Assembly: GCA_017305555.1 (NCBI GenBank)
Contig: JAFKKM010000023.1
Location: 20,622 to 84,621 of the forward strand
From: Hyphomicrobiales bacterium
GTDB taxonomy: Bacteria > Pseudomonadota > Alphaproteobacteria > Rhizobiales > Xanthobacteraceae
Direction: 5' to 3'
DNA length: 64,000 bases
A program made the translations under genes and the position numbers. The notes beneath the pieces were generated by a model, which was not told the DNA's origin, searched no databases, and saw only the letters and a program-made list of their open reading frames with translations. This document shows, one piece after another, positions 42,514 through 51,118 of the stretch (position 1 is the stretch's first letter; every line of letters begins with the position of its first letter).

Positions 42514-45036
42514 ATGTCAGGCGTCATCGCAGCGATACGTCGGACCATGCTGTCATGCACATCGCTGGTGCGCGACGGCATGACCGGCCTTGCCGCGACC
42601 ACGCTGCTTGCCACCACGCCGGCATGGGCGGACGACGGCGGCGTCATCGCGCGGACGTTGGCCGCATTCGCCGAGTTCGATCAGCGCAGCATGGCTGCCG
42701 CGACATCGGCACTCGGCGTGCTGGGCTTCTCCGTGCTCGCCGCCATTCTCCTGATGCGCACGCGGGTTCGCGCCGGCACCAACGAGCGCCGCCTACGCGC
42801 CGACCTTCATACGTTACAAGCGGAAACCGATCGCTATCGCGCGCTGCTGTTCGCGGAACCGCAGGTGCTGATCTCGTGGCCGGCTGGCGACGATCGCCCG
42901 GACATCAGCGGCGACGTCGCCTTGGTGCTGCCGCAAGATTCCCCGTCGCTTGCACCACAACGCGTGCTGGCGTTCGGCACCTGGCTGCCGCCGGAACCGG
43001 CGTTGCAGATGGACCATGCCGTCGATGCGTTGCGCGAAGCCGGCGAGAGCTTCCAGCTTCACCTCACCGCCAGCAACGGCCGCGCGGTGGAAGCGATGGG
43101 CCGCGCCATCGGCGGCCAGGCTATCGTGCGGATTCGCGATCTCGGCGGCTTGCGCCGCGACCTCGCCGAGATGAGCCTGCGCTATCGCGACCTCGCTGCC
43201 GAAACCGAAATGCTGCGCGGCATCGCCGCGTCCGCACCTTGGCCGCTGTGGGCGCGCAAGGCCAACGGGCAACTGGCTTACGCCAACGCCGCCTATGCCA
43301 GCGCCACCGACGCGGCGACACCCGCCGATGCGGTCGTCGGCAACTTTGAGCTGCTCGACAGCGATGACCGCGCCGCGATGGCGCGCACGCTGAACGACAA
43401 CGCCGCGTTCGACGCACGCCTGCCAGTGGTGGTCGGCGGAGAACGACGCATCTACGATATTCACGCGCGCAACGTGCCCGGTGGCAGCGCCGGCCTCGCT
43501 ATCGATGCGACCGAGGCAGCAAGCCTGCGCGCGGCGCTGCAACGCATGGCCGACGCGCACCGCCGCACGCTCGATCAACTTTCCTCCGGCGTCGCGGTGT
43601 TCGACGCAGAGCGGCGGCTGGCGTTCTATAATGACTCCTATCGCCGGCTGTGGGATCTCGACCGCGCCTTTCTCGACAGCAATCCCGACGACTCCGGCAT
43701 TCTCGACAAGCTGCGCGCCGCGCGAAAGATTCCGGAGCAGCCGGATTTCCGCGCCTGGAAAGCACGGCTGCACGAAGCCTATCGCGCCGTGGAGCCGGCG
43801 AAAGACGTTTGGTATCTGCCGGACGGCCGCGCGGTGAGCATCGTCACTACGCCGAATCCCGAAGGCGGCGTCACCTATCTGTTCGACGACGTCACCGAAA
43901 GCCTCGATCTCGCGCGGCGCTTCGACGGCCTGATCCGGGTGCAGCGTGAGACGCTGGACAATCTCGCGGAAGCCGTTGCGGTGTTCGGCAGCAACGGCCG
44001 CGCGCAACTGTTCAATCCGGCCTTCGCCAAGATGTGGCGATTGTCATCCGAAGCGCTCGACGAACACCCGCACATCGAAGCCGTGGTCGACTGGTGCAAG
44101 CCGCTCTACAGCGACGACGCGGCATGGCACACCATTCGCGACGCGATCACCGCCATCGAGAACCGCAGCCCGCAGCCGCTGAAGATGGAACGCGCCGACG
44201 GCAGCGTGCTCGATTGCATGACGCTGCCGCTGCCCGACGGCGCCACCATGCTGACGTTCCAGGACATCACCGACACCGAGAACGTCGAGCGGGCGCTGCG
44301 CGAGCGCAACGAGGCGCTGGAAGCCGCCGACCAGATGAAGGTGGATTTCGTCCACCACGTCTCCTACGAGCTGCGCTCGCCGCTGACCACCATCATCGGC
44401 TTCGCGCACTTCCTCAGCGATCCGTCCACCGGCCCGCTGACGATGAAGCAGGACGAGTATCTCGGCTACATCACCGCCTCGACAAACGCGCTGCTCGCGA
44501 TCATCAACAACATCCTCGATCTCGCCACCATCGACGCCGGCGCGATGACGCTCAATCTCGGCCCGATCGACATCCGCAAGGCGATCGACGCGGCCGCCGA
44601 AGGCATTCAGGATCGGCTGGCGCGCGACCACATCGCCTTGCGCGTCGATGCCGATCCGAACATCGGGCAATTCGTCGGCGACGAGCGCCGCGTGGTGCAA
44701 GTGCTCTACAACCTGCTCGCCAACGCCGTCGGCTTCGCGCCGCAGGAGTCCGCCGTCACGCTCAGCGCGCGGCGCAACGATCACAGCGTCGTCTTCGCCG
44801 TCAGTGACCACGGCCCCGGCATCCCGGCCGAGGTGAAAGACAAGGTGTTCGACTGGTTCGAAAGTCATTCCAACGGCTCGCGGCATCGCGGCGCAGGCCT
44901 CGGCCTGTCGCTGGTGCGCTCCTTCGTCGAACTCCACGGCGGCAAGGTGCGGGTGGATTCCGCTGTCGGCAAAGGCACCACGGTGACGTGCGAATTTCCG
45001 GCCGATCAGGCCATCCATCGCAGCGCGGCTGAATGA
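42514..45036 (+). CDS. divL: DivL-like histidine-kinase homologue with Tyr in place of the phospho-His
   Basis: 840-aa membrane kinase-like protein. An N-terminal signal/anchor region and a helix near 'LGVLGFSVLAAILLMRTR' precede several PAS-type domains (about 240-600). The dimerisation box reads 'DFVHHVSY618ELRSPLTTIIGF': Tyr stands where kinases have His (S-H-E-L-R). ATP-domain boxes are intact: 'VLYNLLANAV' (N), 'VSDHGPGIP' (G1), 'HRGAGLGLSLVRSFVELHGG' (G2). The Tyr, PAS array and the tsaE-amgK-murU-addBA-trxA context match Caulobacter DivL, which activates CckA and so CtrA in cell-cycle control. ATG 42514 follows GGGGCGA. Coupled to the next gene by ATGA. Confidence 0.88.
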   Translation: MSGVIAAIRRTMLSCTSLVRDGMTGLAATTLLATTPAWADDGGVIARTLAAFAEFDQRSMAAATSALGVLGFSVLAAILLMRTRVRAGTNERRLRADLHTLQAETDRYRALLFAEPQVLISWPAGDDRPDISGDVALVLPQDSPSLAPQRVLAFGTWLPPEPALQMDHAVDALREAGESFQLHLTASNGRAVEAMGRAIGGQAIVRIRDLGGLRRDLAEMSLRYRDLAAETEMLRGIAASAPWPLWARKANGQLAYANAAYASATDAATPADAVVGNFELLDSDDRAAMARTLNDNAAFDARLPVVVGGERRIYDIHARNVPGGSAGLAIDATEAASLRAALQRMADAHRRTLDQLSSGVAVFDAERRLAFYNDSYRRLWDLDRAFLDSNPDDSGILDKLRAARKIPEQPDFRAWKARLHEAYRAVEPAKDVWYLPDGRAVSIVTTPNPEGGVTYLFDDVTESLDLARRFDGLIRVQRETLDNLAEAVAVFGSNGRAQLFNPAFAKMWRLSSEALDEHPHIEAVVDWCKPLYSDDAAWHTIRDAITAIENRSPQPLKMERADGSVLDCMTLPLPDGATMLTFQDITDTENVERALRERNEALEAADQMKVDFVHHVSYELRSPLTTIIGFAHFLSDPSTGPLTMKQDEYLGYITASTNALLAIINNILDLATIDAGAMTLNLGPIDIRKAIDAAAEGIQDRLARDHIALRVDADPNIGQFVGDERRVVQVLYNLLANAVGFAPQESAVTLSARRNDHSVVFAVSDHGPGIPAEVKDKVFDWFESHSNGSRHRGAGLGLSLVRSFVELHGGKVRVDSAVGKGTTVTCEFPADQAIHRSAAE

Positions 45037-46556
45037 CGGCGGCCCCCGCGACATTCGCCGTGGCGCTCGCCAACGAGACGGCGACCGCCAACCTGATGGC
45101 CGACCTGGCGCTGCTCATCAATGCCGGCGACGTCATCACGCTGTCGGGCGATCTCGGCGCGGGGAAGACCGCCGCCGCTCGCGCGATGATCCGTTACTTC
45201 GCCGGCGACGATACGCTGGATGTGCCGAGCCCGACCTTCACGCTGGCGCAGACTTACGAGCTGCCGTCGTTCACGCTGCTGCACGCCGACCTCTACCGCA
45301 TCGAGGATGCGAGCGAACTCGAGGAGATCGGCCTCGATCCATTACCTGACGGTGTCGTCGTGCTGATCGAGTGGCCGGAGCGCGCGGCGCACGCGTTGCC
45401 CGCCGACCGCATCGATATCGCCCTCAGCCATCGCCCCGCGTTGGGCGCCTCCGCCCGCGCCGCCGAGATCACCGGTCACGGCAGGGCGGCTGCGCAGGTG
45501 GCGCGGCTCGCGGCGCTGCGGCGCTTTCTCGAGCGCAGCGATCACGATCAAACCCGGCGGCAGCGCATGGCGGGCGATGCCTCGACCCGCTCCTATGCTC
45601 GGCTGTTCAAGGGCGGCAGCGCCGTGATCCTGATGAACGCGCCGAAGCGGCCCGACGGTCCGGCGCTGTATCGCGGCAAGTCCTACAGCGCGGCGGTGCA
45701 TCTCGCCGAAGACGTGCGGCCGTTCGTGGCCATGGCCAATGGCCTGCGGGCGCAAGGGTTGTCGGCCCCCGCGATCCACTACACCGATCTCGATAACGGC
45801 TTTCTCATTCTCGAGGATCTCGGCAGCGAGGGCGTGATTGGCGGGATTCCGCCGCAGCCGATCCCCGATCGCTATCAGATGGCGACCGACCTGCTGGCGG
45901 AGTTACATCACACACCGTTGCCCTCGACGCTGCCGCTGACGTTGAAAGCCACCTACACCATTCCCGATTTCGATACCGAGGCGCTGCTGATCGAGATCGG
46001 CCTGATGCTGGAATGGTATCTGCCCGACCGTAATACCGACCCCGGCCAAACCGCGCGCGACGAATTCATGGCGATGTGGCACGCGCTGCTGGCACGCCAG
46101 CCCAGCGATGAGACGTGGGTGCTGCGCGATTTCCATTCGCCCAACCTGATCTGGCTCGCAGATCGCCCCGGTATCGGCCAGGTGGGCGTGATCGACTTCC
46201 AGGACACCGTGATGGGGCCGCCGAGCTACGATCTGGTGTCGCTGTTGCAGGACGCCCGCATCGACGTACCGGAGCCGCTGGAACTGGCGATGTTCGCCCG
46301 CTACGCCAAAACGCGCCGCGGCTTCGATCCGGGCTTCGATGCCGCCGCCTTCGCCGAGAGCTATGCGGTGATGTCGGCGCAGCGCAACACCCGCCTGCTT
46401 GGCACCTTCGCCCGGCTCAACCGGCGCGACGGCAAGCCGCAATACCTGCGCCACCAGCCGCGCATCTGGACCTACCTCAACCGCTCGCTGGCACACCCGG
46501 CGCTGGCGGTGCTGCGCGAATGGTACACCGCCCACGTCCCGCCGCCGCAAACCTGA
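45033..46556 (+). CDS. tsaE: TsaE-AmgK fusion: t6A ATPase plus sugar kinase of cell-wall recycling
   Basis: 507 aa in two parts. Residues 1-155: TsaE, the ATPase of the tRNA threonylcarbamoyladenosine complex, with Walker A 'SGDLGAGKT' (38-46), 'SPTFTLAQTYE' and 'HADLYRIEDASELEEIGLD...VLIEWPERA'. Residues ~175-507: an aminoglycoside-phosphotransferase-like kinase, 'RQRMAGDASTRSYARLF', 'ILEDLGSEGV', catalytic loop 'WVLRDFHSPNLIWL' and 'VGVIDFQDTVMGPPSYDLVSLLQDAR', matching AmgK, which phosphorylates MurNAc/GlcNAc at C1. The fusion is common in related Rhizobiales. Starts in the divL stop (ATGA); murU, the next step, is two genes on. Confidence 0.93.
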   Translation: MTAAPATFAVALANETATANLMADLALLINAGDVITLSGDLGAGKTAAARAMIRYFAGDDTLDVPSPTFTLAQTYELPSFTLLHADLYRIEDASELEEIGLDPLPDGVVVLIEWPERAAHALPADRIDIALSHRPALGASARAAEITGHGRAAAQVARLAALRRFLERSDHDQTRRQRMAGDASTRSYARLFKGGSAVILMNAPKRPDGPALYRGKSYSAAVHLAEDVRPFVAMANGLRAQGLSAPAIHYTDLDNGFLILEDLGSEGVIGGIPPQPIPDRYQMATDLLAELHHTPLPSTLPLTLKATYTIPDFDTEALLIEIGLMLEWYLPDRNTDPGQTARDEFMAMWHALLARQPSDETWVLRDFHSPNLIWLADRPGIGQVGVIDFQDTVMGPPSYDLVSLLQDARIDVPEPLELAMFARYAKTRRGFDPGFDAAAFAESYAVMSAQRNTRLLGTFARLNRRDGKPQYLRHQPRIWTYLNRSLAHPALAVLREWYTAHVPPPQT

Positions 46557-46674
46557 GCGTTTGATTTTACCGTCTGTTAGCCAGCCTCGGCTTACACCTG
46601 ACGATCGAGATCGGGCTGGCCCCCGCGCACCTCAAGACAGCGCAGCCGGGCCCCACGAGCGATAGGGAGCAGCC

Positions 46675-46995
46675 ATGGCGGCGGAACAGCGACGGACCGG
46701 CGAACGCATCACCTTCGAGCGCGGCTTCAACGCGCACCTGATGGGCATCGACGGCACCTGGCGTCGCCACTGCACCATGGAGGACGTGTCCGAAACCGGC
46801 GCCAAGCTGACGGTACAGGGTTCAATGGAAGGCTTGAACCTCAAGGAATTCTTCCTGCTCCTGTCCTCCACCGGCCTCGCCTATCGGCGCTGCGAACTGG
46901 CCTGGGTCAACGGCGACCAGATCGGCGTCAATTTCCTCAAGCCGGGCGAAAAGAAGAAGAAGGGGCGCGGCGCGGCGCAAGTGGTCGAGGTTTAA
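46675..46995 (+). CDS. PilZ-domain protein
   Basis: 106-aa single-domain protein. An N-terminal 'RRTGERITFERGF' arginine-rich stretch precedes 'VSETGAKLTV', the D/N-x-S-x-x-G part of PilZ; 'ELAWVNGDQIGVNFL' closes the barrel, and the tail is basic ('GEKKKKGRGAA'). PilZ proteins sense cyclic di-GMP, though the canonical R-x3-R spacing is only partly kept, so binding needs a test. Start has GGGAG 6 nt upstream. Encoded between amgK and murU in the same direction. Confidence 0.85.
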   Translation: MAAEQRRTGERITFERGFNAHLMGIDGTWRRHCTMEDVSETGAKLTVQGSMEGLNLKEFFLLLSSTGLAYRRCELAWVNGDQIGVNFLKPGEKKKKGRGAAQVVEV

Positions 46996-47071
46996 GACGC
47001 ATCGAAGTCTGAGACACCAAGACACGTCGCCCGTCATATCGTTGTCATCGCCGCTGCATATGGCAGCGTCA

Positions 47072-47097
47072 GCCGATGCGAACATGATAGCATCGGC
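47072..47097 (+). promoter_or_regulatory. murU: Perfect 8-bp-arm inverted repeat upstream of murU
   Basis: GCCGATGC - gaacatgata - GCATCGGC, 60 nt before the murU ATG, and further on a short tandem repeat TGCCGGAGCCAA (twice, around 47126-47153) that contains the ribosome site. It may be an operator or leader hairpin; no T-tract. Function unknown. Confidence 0.4.
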
Positions 47098-47156
47098 GCG
47101 ACCGATTCCCGCTGTCCGTTTGCCGGATGCCGGAGCCAAATTTGCCGGAGCCAAGT

Positions 47157-47879
47157 ATGCCCGTTCGCCCCACCAGAGCCATGGTTCTTGCCGCCGGATT
47201 CGGCACGCGGATGCGGCCCCTGACCGACCGGATGCCGAAACCGCTGGTGCCGGTGGCCGGACGCGCGCTGCTCGACCATGTGCTCGACAAACTGGCTGAA
47301 GCCGGCGTCACTGACGCGGTCGTCAACGTCCACTACCTGCCCGATCAGATCATCGATCACACTGCGACGCGAACCAAGCCGCGCGTCACCATCTCCGACG
47401 AGCGCGACGCGGTGCTCGGTACCGGCGGCGGCGTGGTGAAGGCACTGCCGCTTTTGGGCGACGCGCCGTTCTATCACCTCAACGCCGATACGTTGTGGAT
47501 CGATGGCGCGCAGCCGAATCTCGCGCGCCTCGCCGAGGCCTTCGATCCCACGCGGATGGATATCCTGCTGCTGATGGCGCCGACCGCCGACAGCATCGGC
47601 TACAGCGGCAGCGGCGACTACGCGATGCTGCCCGACGGCACGCTGCGTCGACGCAAGGAACGCGAAGTAGTCCCGTTCGTCTATGCCGGCGTCGCCATCC
47701 TGTCGCCGGCGATTTTCGCCGGCAGCCCGACGGACGAATTCGCGCTGACAAAACTGTTCGACCGCGCGAGCGAACAGGGACGGCTGTTCGGCCTGCGGCT
47801 CGACGGCCTGTGGATGCATGTCGGAACCCCCGACGCGGTGCAGGCGGCCGAACAGGCGTTCCTTGCCAGCGCGGCCTAA
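47157..47879 (+). CDS. murU: N-acetylmuramate-1-phosphate uridylyltransferase-like nucleotidyltransferase
   Basis: 240-aa sugar-phosphate nucleotidyltransferase. 'AMVLAAGFGTRMRPLTDRMPKPLVPVAGRALLDHVLDKLAEAGVTDAVVNVHYL' is the NTP-binding signature; 'LNADTLWID' supplies the metal Asp; 'VVPFVYAGVAIL' and 'LDGLWMHVGTPDAV' complete the fold. With AmgK encoded upstream, it fits MurU of the MurNAc salvage route that makes UDP-MurNAc without MurA and so bypasses fosfomycin. ATG 47157 has GGAG 7 nt upstream; the extension back to 47127 falls in the repeated TGCCGGAGCC sequence. Confidence 0.9.
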   Translation: MPVRPTRAMVLAAGFGTRMRPLTDRMPKPLVPVAGRALLDHVLDKLAEAGVTDAVVNVHYLPDQIIDHTATRTKPRVTISDERDAVLGTGGGVVKALPLLGDAPFYHLNADTLWIDGAQPNLARLAEAFDPTRMDILLLMAPTADSIGYSGSGDYAMLPDGTLRRRKEREVVPFVYAGVAILSPAIFAGSPTDEFALTKLFDRASEQGRLFGLRLDGLWMHVGTPDAVQAAEQAFLASAA

Positions 47880-47950
47880 TCCGACCAGCCGATTCCTACT
47901 GTGATTGCACCCTTGCGATGGGGTAATCTGACTTTGGAATCGGATACCTC

Positions 47951-50900
47951 ATGCACGTCTTCAACATTCCCGCCTCCGCGCCGTTTCTGCACACGCTGAT
48001 CGAAGCGTTGGTGGACGGCCGGCTGATCGACGGCTTTGCCGCGCGCGCGAATCCGGAGTTGTTGGCAACGGCCACGCTCTATCTGCCGACACGCCGCGCC
48101 GGACGCTTGGCGCGCGAGGTGTTTCTGGATGTGCTGAGCTTCGACGCGGCGGTACTGCCGCGCATCGTCACGCTCGGCGACATCGACGAGGACGAAGGCG
48201 CGTTCGCCGACACCGACATCCGCGATGCATTCGATCTGCCGCCCGCGCTCGGCGGCTTGCAACGGCGCTTGACGCTGGCGCAACTTGTCGGCGCGTGGGC
48301 GAAACAACTGCGGCCGAAAAGTCCGCTGGTGGCGCCGCTGGTGGTGGGCGGCCCCGCCGCCACCTTGGCGCTCGCTGGCGATCTGGCGCGGCTGATGGAC
48401 GACATGGCGACGCGCGGCGTTGACTGGGCCGCGCTCGACGGCCTCGTGCCCGACGCGCTCGACGACTACTGGAAACTGTCGCTGGATTTCCTCAAGGTCG
48501 CGCGCGAGATGTGGCCGGCGCACTTGAAGGAGAACGACCGCATCGAACCCGCCACCCGCCGCGATCTTTTGATCGCCGCCGAAGCCGAGCGGCTGAAAAC
48601 CCATCACCGCGGCCCGGTGATCGCGGCAGGCTCCACCGGCTCGATCCCGGCCACGGCGAAACTGCTGAACGCCATCGCGCGACTGCCCCACGGCGCGGTG
48701 GTGTTGCCCGGCCTCGATACAGATCTCGACGCCGACGCATGGCACGGCATCGGCGGGCATCGCAATGCGAACGGCCAGTACGATGTCGCGCCGGCCTCGA
48801 ACCATCCGCAATTTGCGCTGCATGGGTTGCTGGCGCGCTTCGGTATCGAGCGCCGCGATGTCGTCCAGCTTGGTGCGCCTGCACCGCAAGGCCGCGAGGT
48901 GCTGGCGTCGGAAGCGATGCGGCCTGCGAACGCCACCGGACAATGGCATCAACGCCTTGCCGAGCCGGAAGTCGCGCACAGCATCGCGGACGCGATGCAC
49001 AAGCTCGCCGTGATCGAAGCGCCCAACCCGGAAATGGAAGCGTTGGCGATCGCAGTGGCGATGCGCGAGGCGCGCGAACTCAATCTGTCGGCGGCGCTGG
49101 TGACACCGGACCGTACGCTGGCGCGGCGGGTGATGGCAGCGCTGGACCGATGGTCTCTCGCTTTCGACGACTCCGGCGGCGATCCGCTGCTCGATACGCC
49201 GGGCGGCATTTTCGCGCGGCTCGCGGCGCGCGCGGCCTGCGAAGGGCTGGAGCCGCCGACATTGCTGGCGCTGCTGAAACATCCGCTGTTTCGCCTCGGT
49301 CGCACACAGAACGGCTGGCGCACCGCCATCGAAACGCTCGAACTGGCGCTGCTGCGCGGCACGCGCCCCGCCGCCGGCAGCGCAGGGCTAGCACGCGACT
49401 TCGCGACCTTCCGCGCCGAATTGATCAAACTCAATCGCGGCGAGGACTCCGCGATCCACGGCAGCGAGCCGCGCGCGAAATTGCAGGAACCACAGCTCGA
49501 TGAAGCCGCCGCGCTGATCGCCGCGTTGAAGACAACATTCGCGCCGCTCGGAAGCGTTGACCCCAAGGCATCACTGGATTTCACCGCGCTCGCCGAACGG
49601 CACCGCATCGCGCTGATCGCGCTCGCAAGCGATGACACCAAGGCGACTCCGGCGCTCGGCGACAATGACGGCCGCGCGCTGCTTGCGGCGTTCGACGATC
49701 TGTTGAGCGAAACCGTCGACGACAAACCCGCGCCGAGCGGGCTGCCGGTGCCGCTGCGCGATTACACCGAGGTGTTTCAAACCGCATTCGGCGACCGCGT
49801 GGCGCGGCAGCCGCTCGCCGGCGACGCGCAACTGCGCATCTACGGCCTGCTGGAAGCGCGTCTCACCGAACATGATCGCGTCATCCTCGGCGGGTTGATC
49901 GAAGGCACCTGGCCGCCGGCGCCGCGCATCGATCCGTGGCTGAGCCGGCCGATGCGCTATCAGCTCGGACTCGATCTGCCGGAGCGCCGCATCGGCCTCT
50001 CCGCGCACGACTTCACCCAACTGCTCGGCACGCGTGAAGTCATTCTCAGCCATGCCGTGAAATCCGGCGGCGCACCGGCGGTCGCCTCACGCTTCCTGCA
50101 TCGGCTTGAAGCGACCGGAGGCGCGGAGGCGTGGCAAAAGGCGAAACAGGCGGGCGGAAAATATCTGCATTACGCGGAAGCGCTCGACCGCCCCGAGATC
50201 GTCAAGCCGATCGGGCAACCCGCACCGAAGCCGCCGCGCGGGTTGCGCCCGCTCAAAATGTCGGTGACCGAGATCGAGGACTGGCTGCGCGATCCCTACA
50301 CGATCTTCGCCAAGCGCATCCTGAAACTTATCCCGCTCGATCCGGTGGACATGCCGCTGACGGCAGCGGATCGCGGCTCGGCGATCCACGCCGCGCTCGG
50401 CGATTTCACTCGAAAATTTTCCGACGCGTTGCCCGACGATATCGAAGCCGTTTTGCGCGATATCGGCGAGCAGCACTTCGCGGCGTTGATGGAGCGGCCC
50501 GAAGCGCGTGCGCTGTGGTGGCCGCGCTTCCTGCGCATCGCCGGATGGTTTTCCGGCTGGGAGCGCGAACGCCGCGGCGAGGTCACGCGGATCAACGCGG
50601 AAATTCGCGGCGAGACAACAATTCACCTCGACGACGGCCGCGCCTTCACGCTGTCGGCGCGCGCCGACCGCATCGAGCATCGGGCCGACCGCACCTTCGC
50701 GCTGCTCGACTACAAGACCGGCATTCCGCCGACCGGCAAGCAGGTGCGCATGGGATTGTCGCCGCAACTGACGCTGGAAGCCGCGATTCTGCGCCAGGGC
50801 GGCTTCGAGGGCATCGCTGCCGGTTCTTCCGTCAGCGAACTGCTTTACATTCGCCTCAGCGGCAACACGCCGCCGGGCGAACCGAGGCCGGTCGAACTCA

Positions 50901-51118
50901 AGATCAATCGCGGCGACACACCGCAATTTCCGGACGATGGCGCCGATGAAGCACTGCGCAAGCTCGAAGCGCTGATTCGCCGCTTCGAGGACGAGGCGCA
51001 ACCCTATACTTCGCTCAACCTCTCGATGTGGACCAACCGCTACGGCAAATATGACGACCTCGCCCGCATCAAGGAGTGGTCGGCGGGCGGCGGCACTGAC
51101 GACGGAGGCGAGGCATGA
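47951..51118 (+). CDS. addB: Double-strand break repair protein AddB
   Basis: 1055-aa AddB of the alphaproteobacterial type, partner of AddA in the helicase-nuclease that resects double-strand breaks for RecA loading. Opens 'HVFNIPASAPFLHTLIEALVDGRLIDGF' with a helicase-like but non-motor N-terminal region ('GSTGSIPATAKLLNAIARLPHGAVVLPGLD', 'RDYTEVF', 'LTEHDRVILGGLIEGTWPPAPRIDPWLSRPMR'). The C-terminal nuclease motif is 'FALLDYKTGIPPTGKQVRMGLSPQLTLEAAIL'. Its stop overlaps the addA start (ATGA). Confidence 0.95.
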   Translation: MHVFNIPASAPFLHTLIEALVDGRLIDGFAARANPELLATATLYLPTRRAGRLAREVFLDVLSFDAAVLPRIVTLGDIDEDEGAFADTDIRDAFDLPPALGGLQRRLTLAQLVGAWAKQLRPKSPLVAPLVVGGPAATLALAGDLARLMDDMATRGVDWAALDGLVPDALDDYWKLSLDFLKVAREMWPAHLKENDRIEPATRRDLLIAAEAERLKTHHRGPVIAAGSTGSIPATAKLLNAIARLPHGAVVLPGLDTDLDADAWHGIGGHRNANGQYDVAPASNHPQFALHGLLARFGIERRDVVQLGAPAPQGREVLASEAMRPANATGQWHQRLAEPEVAHSIADAMHKLAVIEAPNPEMEALAIAVAMREARELNLSAALVTPDRTLARRVMAALDRWSLAFDDSGGDPLLDTPGGIFARLAARAACEGLEPPTLLALLKHPLFRLGRTQNGWRTAIETLELALLRGTRPAAGSAGLARDFATFRAELIKLNRGEDSAIHGSEPRAKLQEPQLDEAAALIAALKTTFAPLGSVDPKASLDFTALAERHRIALIALASDDTKATPALGDNDGRALLAAFDDLLSETVDDKPAPSGLPVPLRDYTEVFQTAFGDRVARQPLAGDAQLRIYGLLEARLTEHDRVILGGLIEGTWPPAPRIDPWLSRPMRYQLGLDLPERRIGLSAHDFTQLLGTREVILSHAVKSGGAPAVASRFLHRLEATGGAEAWQKAKQAGGKYLHYAEALDRPEIVKPIGQPAPKPPRGLRPLKMSVTEIEDWLRDPYTIFAKRILKLIPLDPVDMPLTAADRGSAIHAALGDFTRKFSDALPDDIEAVLRDIGEQHFAALMERPEARALWWPRFLRIAGWFSGWERERRGEVTRINAEIRGETTIHLDDGRAFTLSARADRIEHRADRTFALLDYKTGIPPTGKQVRMGLSPQLTLEAAILRQGGFEGIAAGSSVSELLYIRLSGNTPPGEPRPVELKINRGDTPQFPDDGADEALRKLEALIRRFEDEAQPYTSLNLSMWTNRYGKYDDLARIKEWSAGGGTDDGGEA

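Noticed and set aside
44353..44361. His614/His615 as the phospho-acceptor of the DivL-like kinase
   Set aside because: In the aligned box the acceptor is followed by ELR-S/T-PL; that place is Tyr618, so the His pair is 3-4 residues off.
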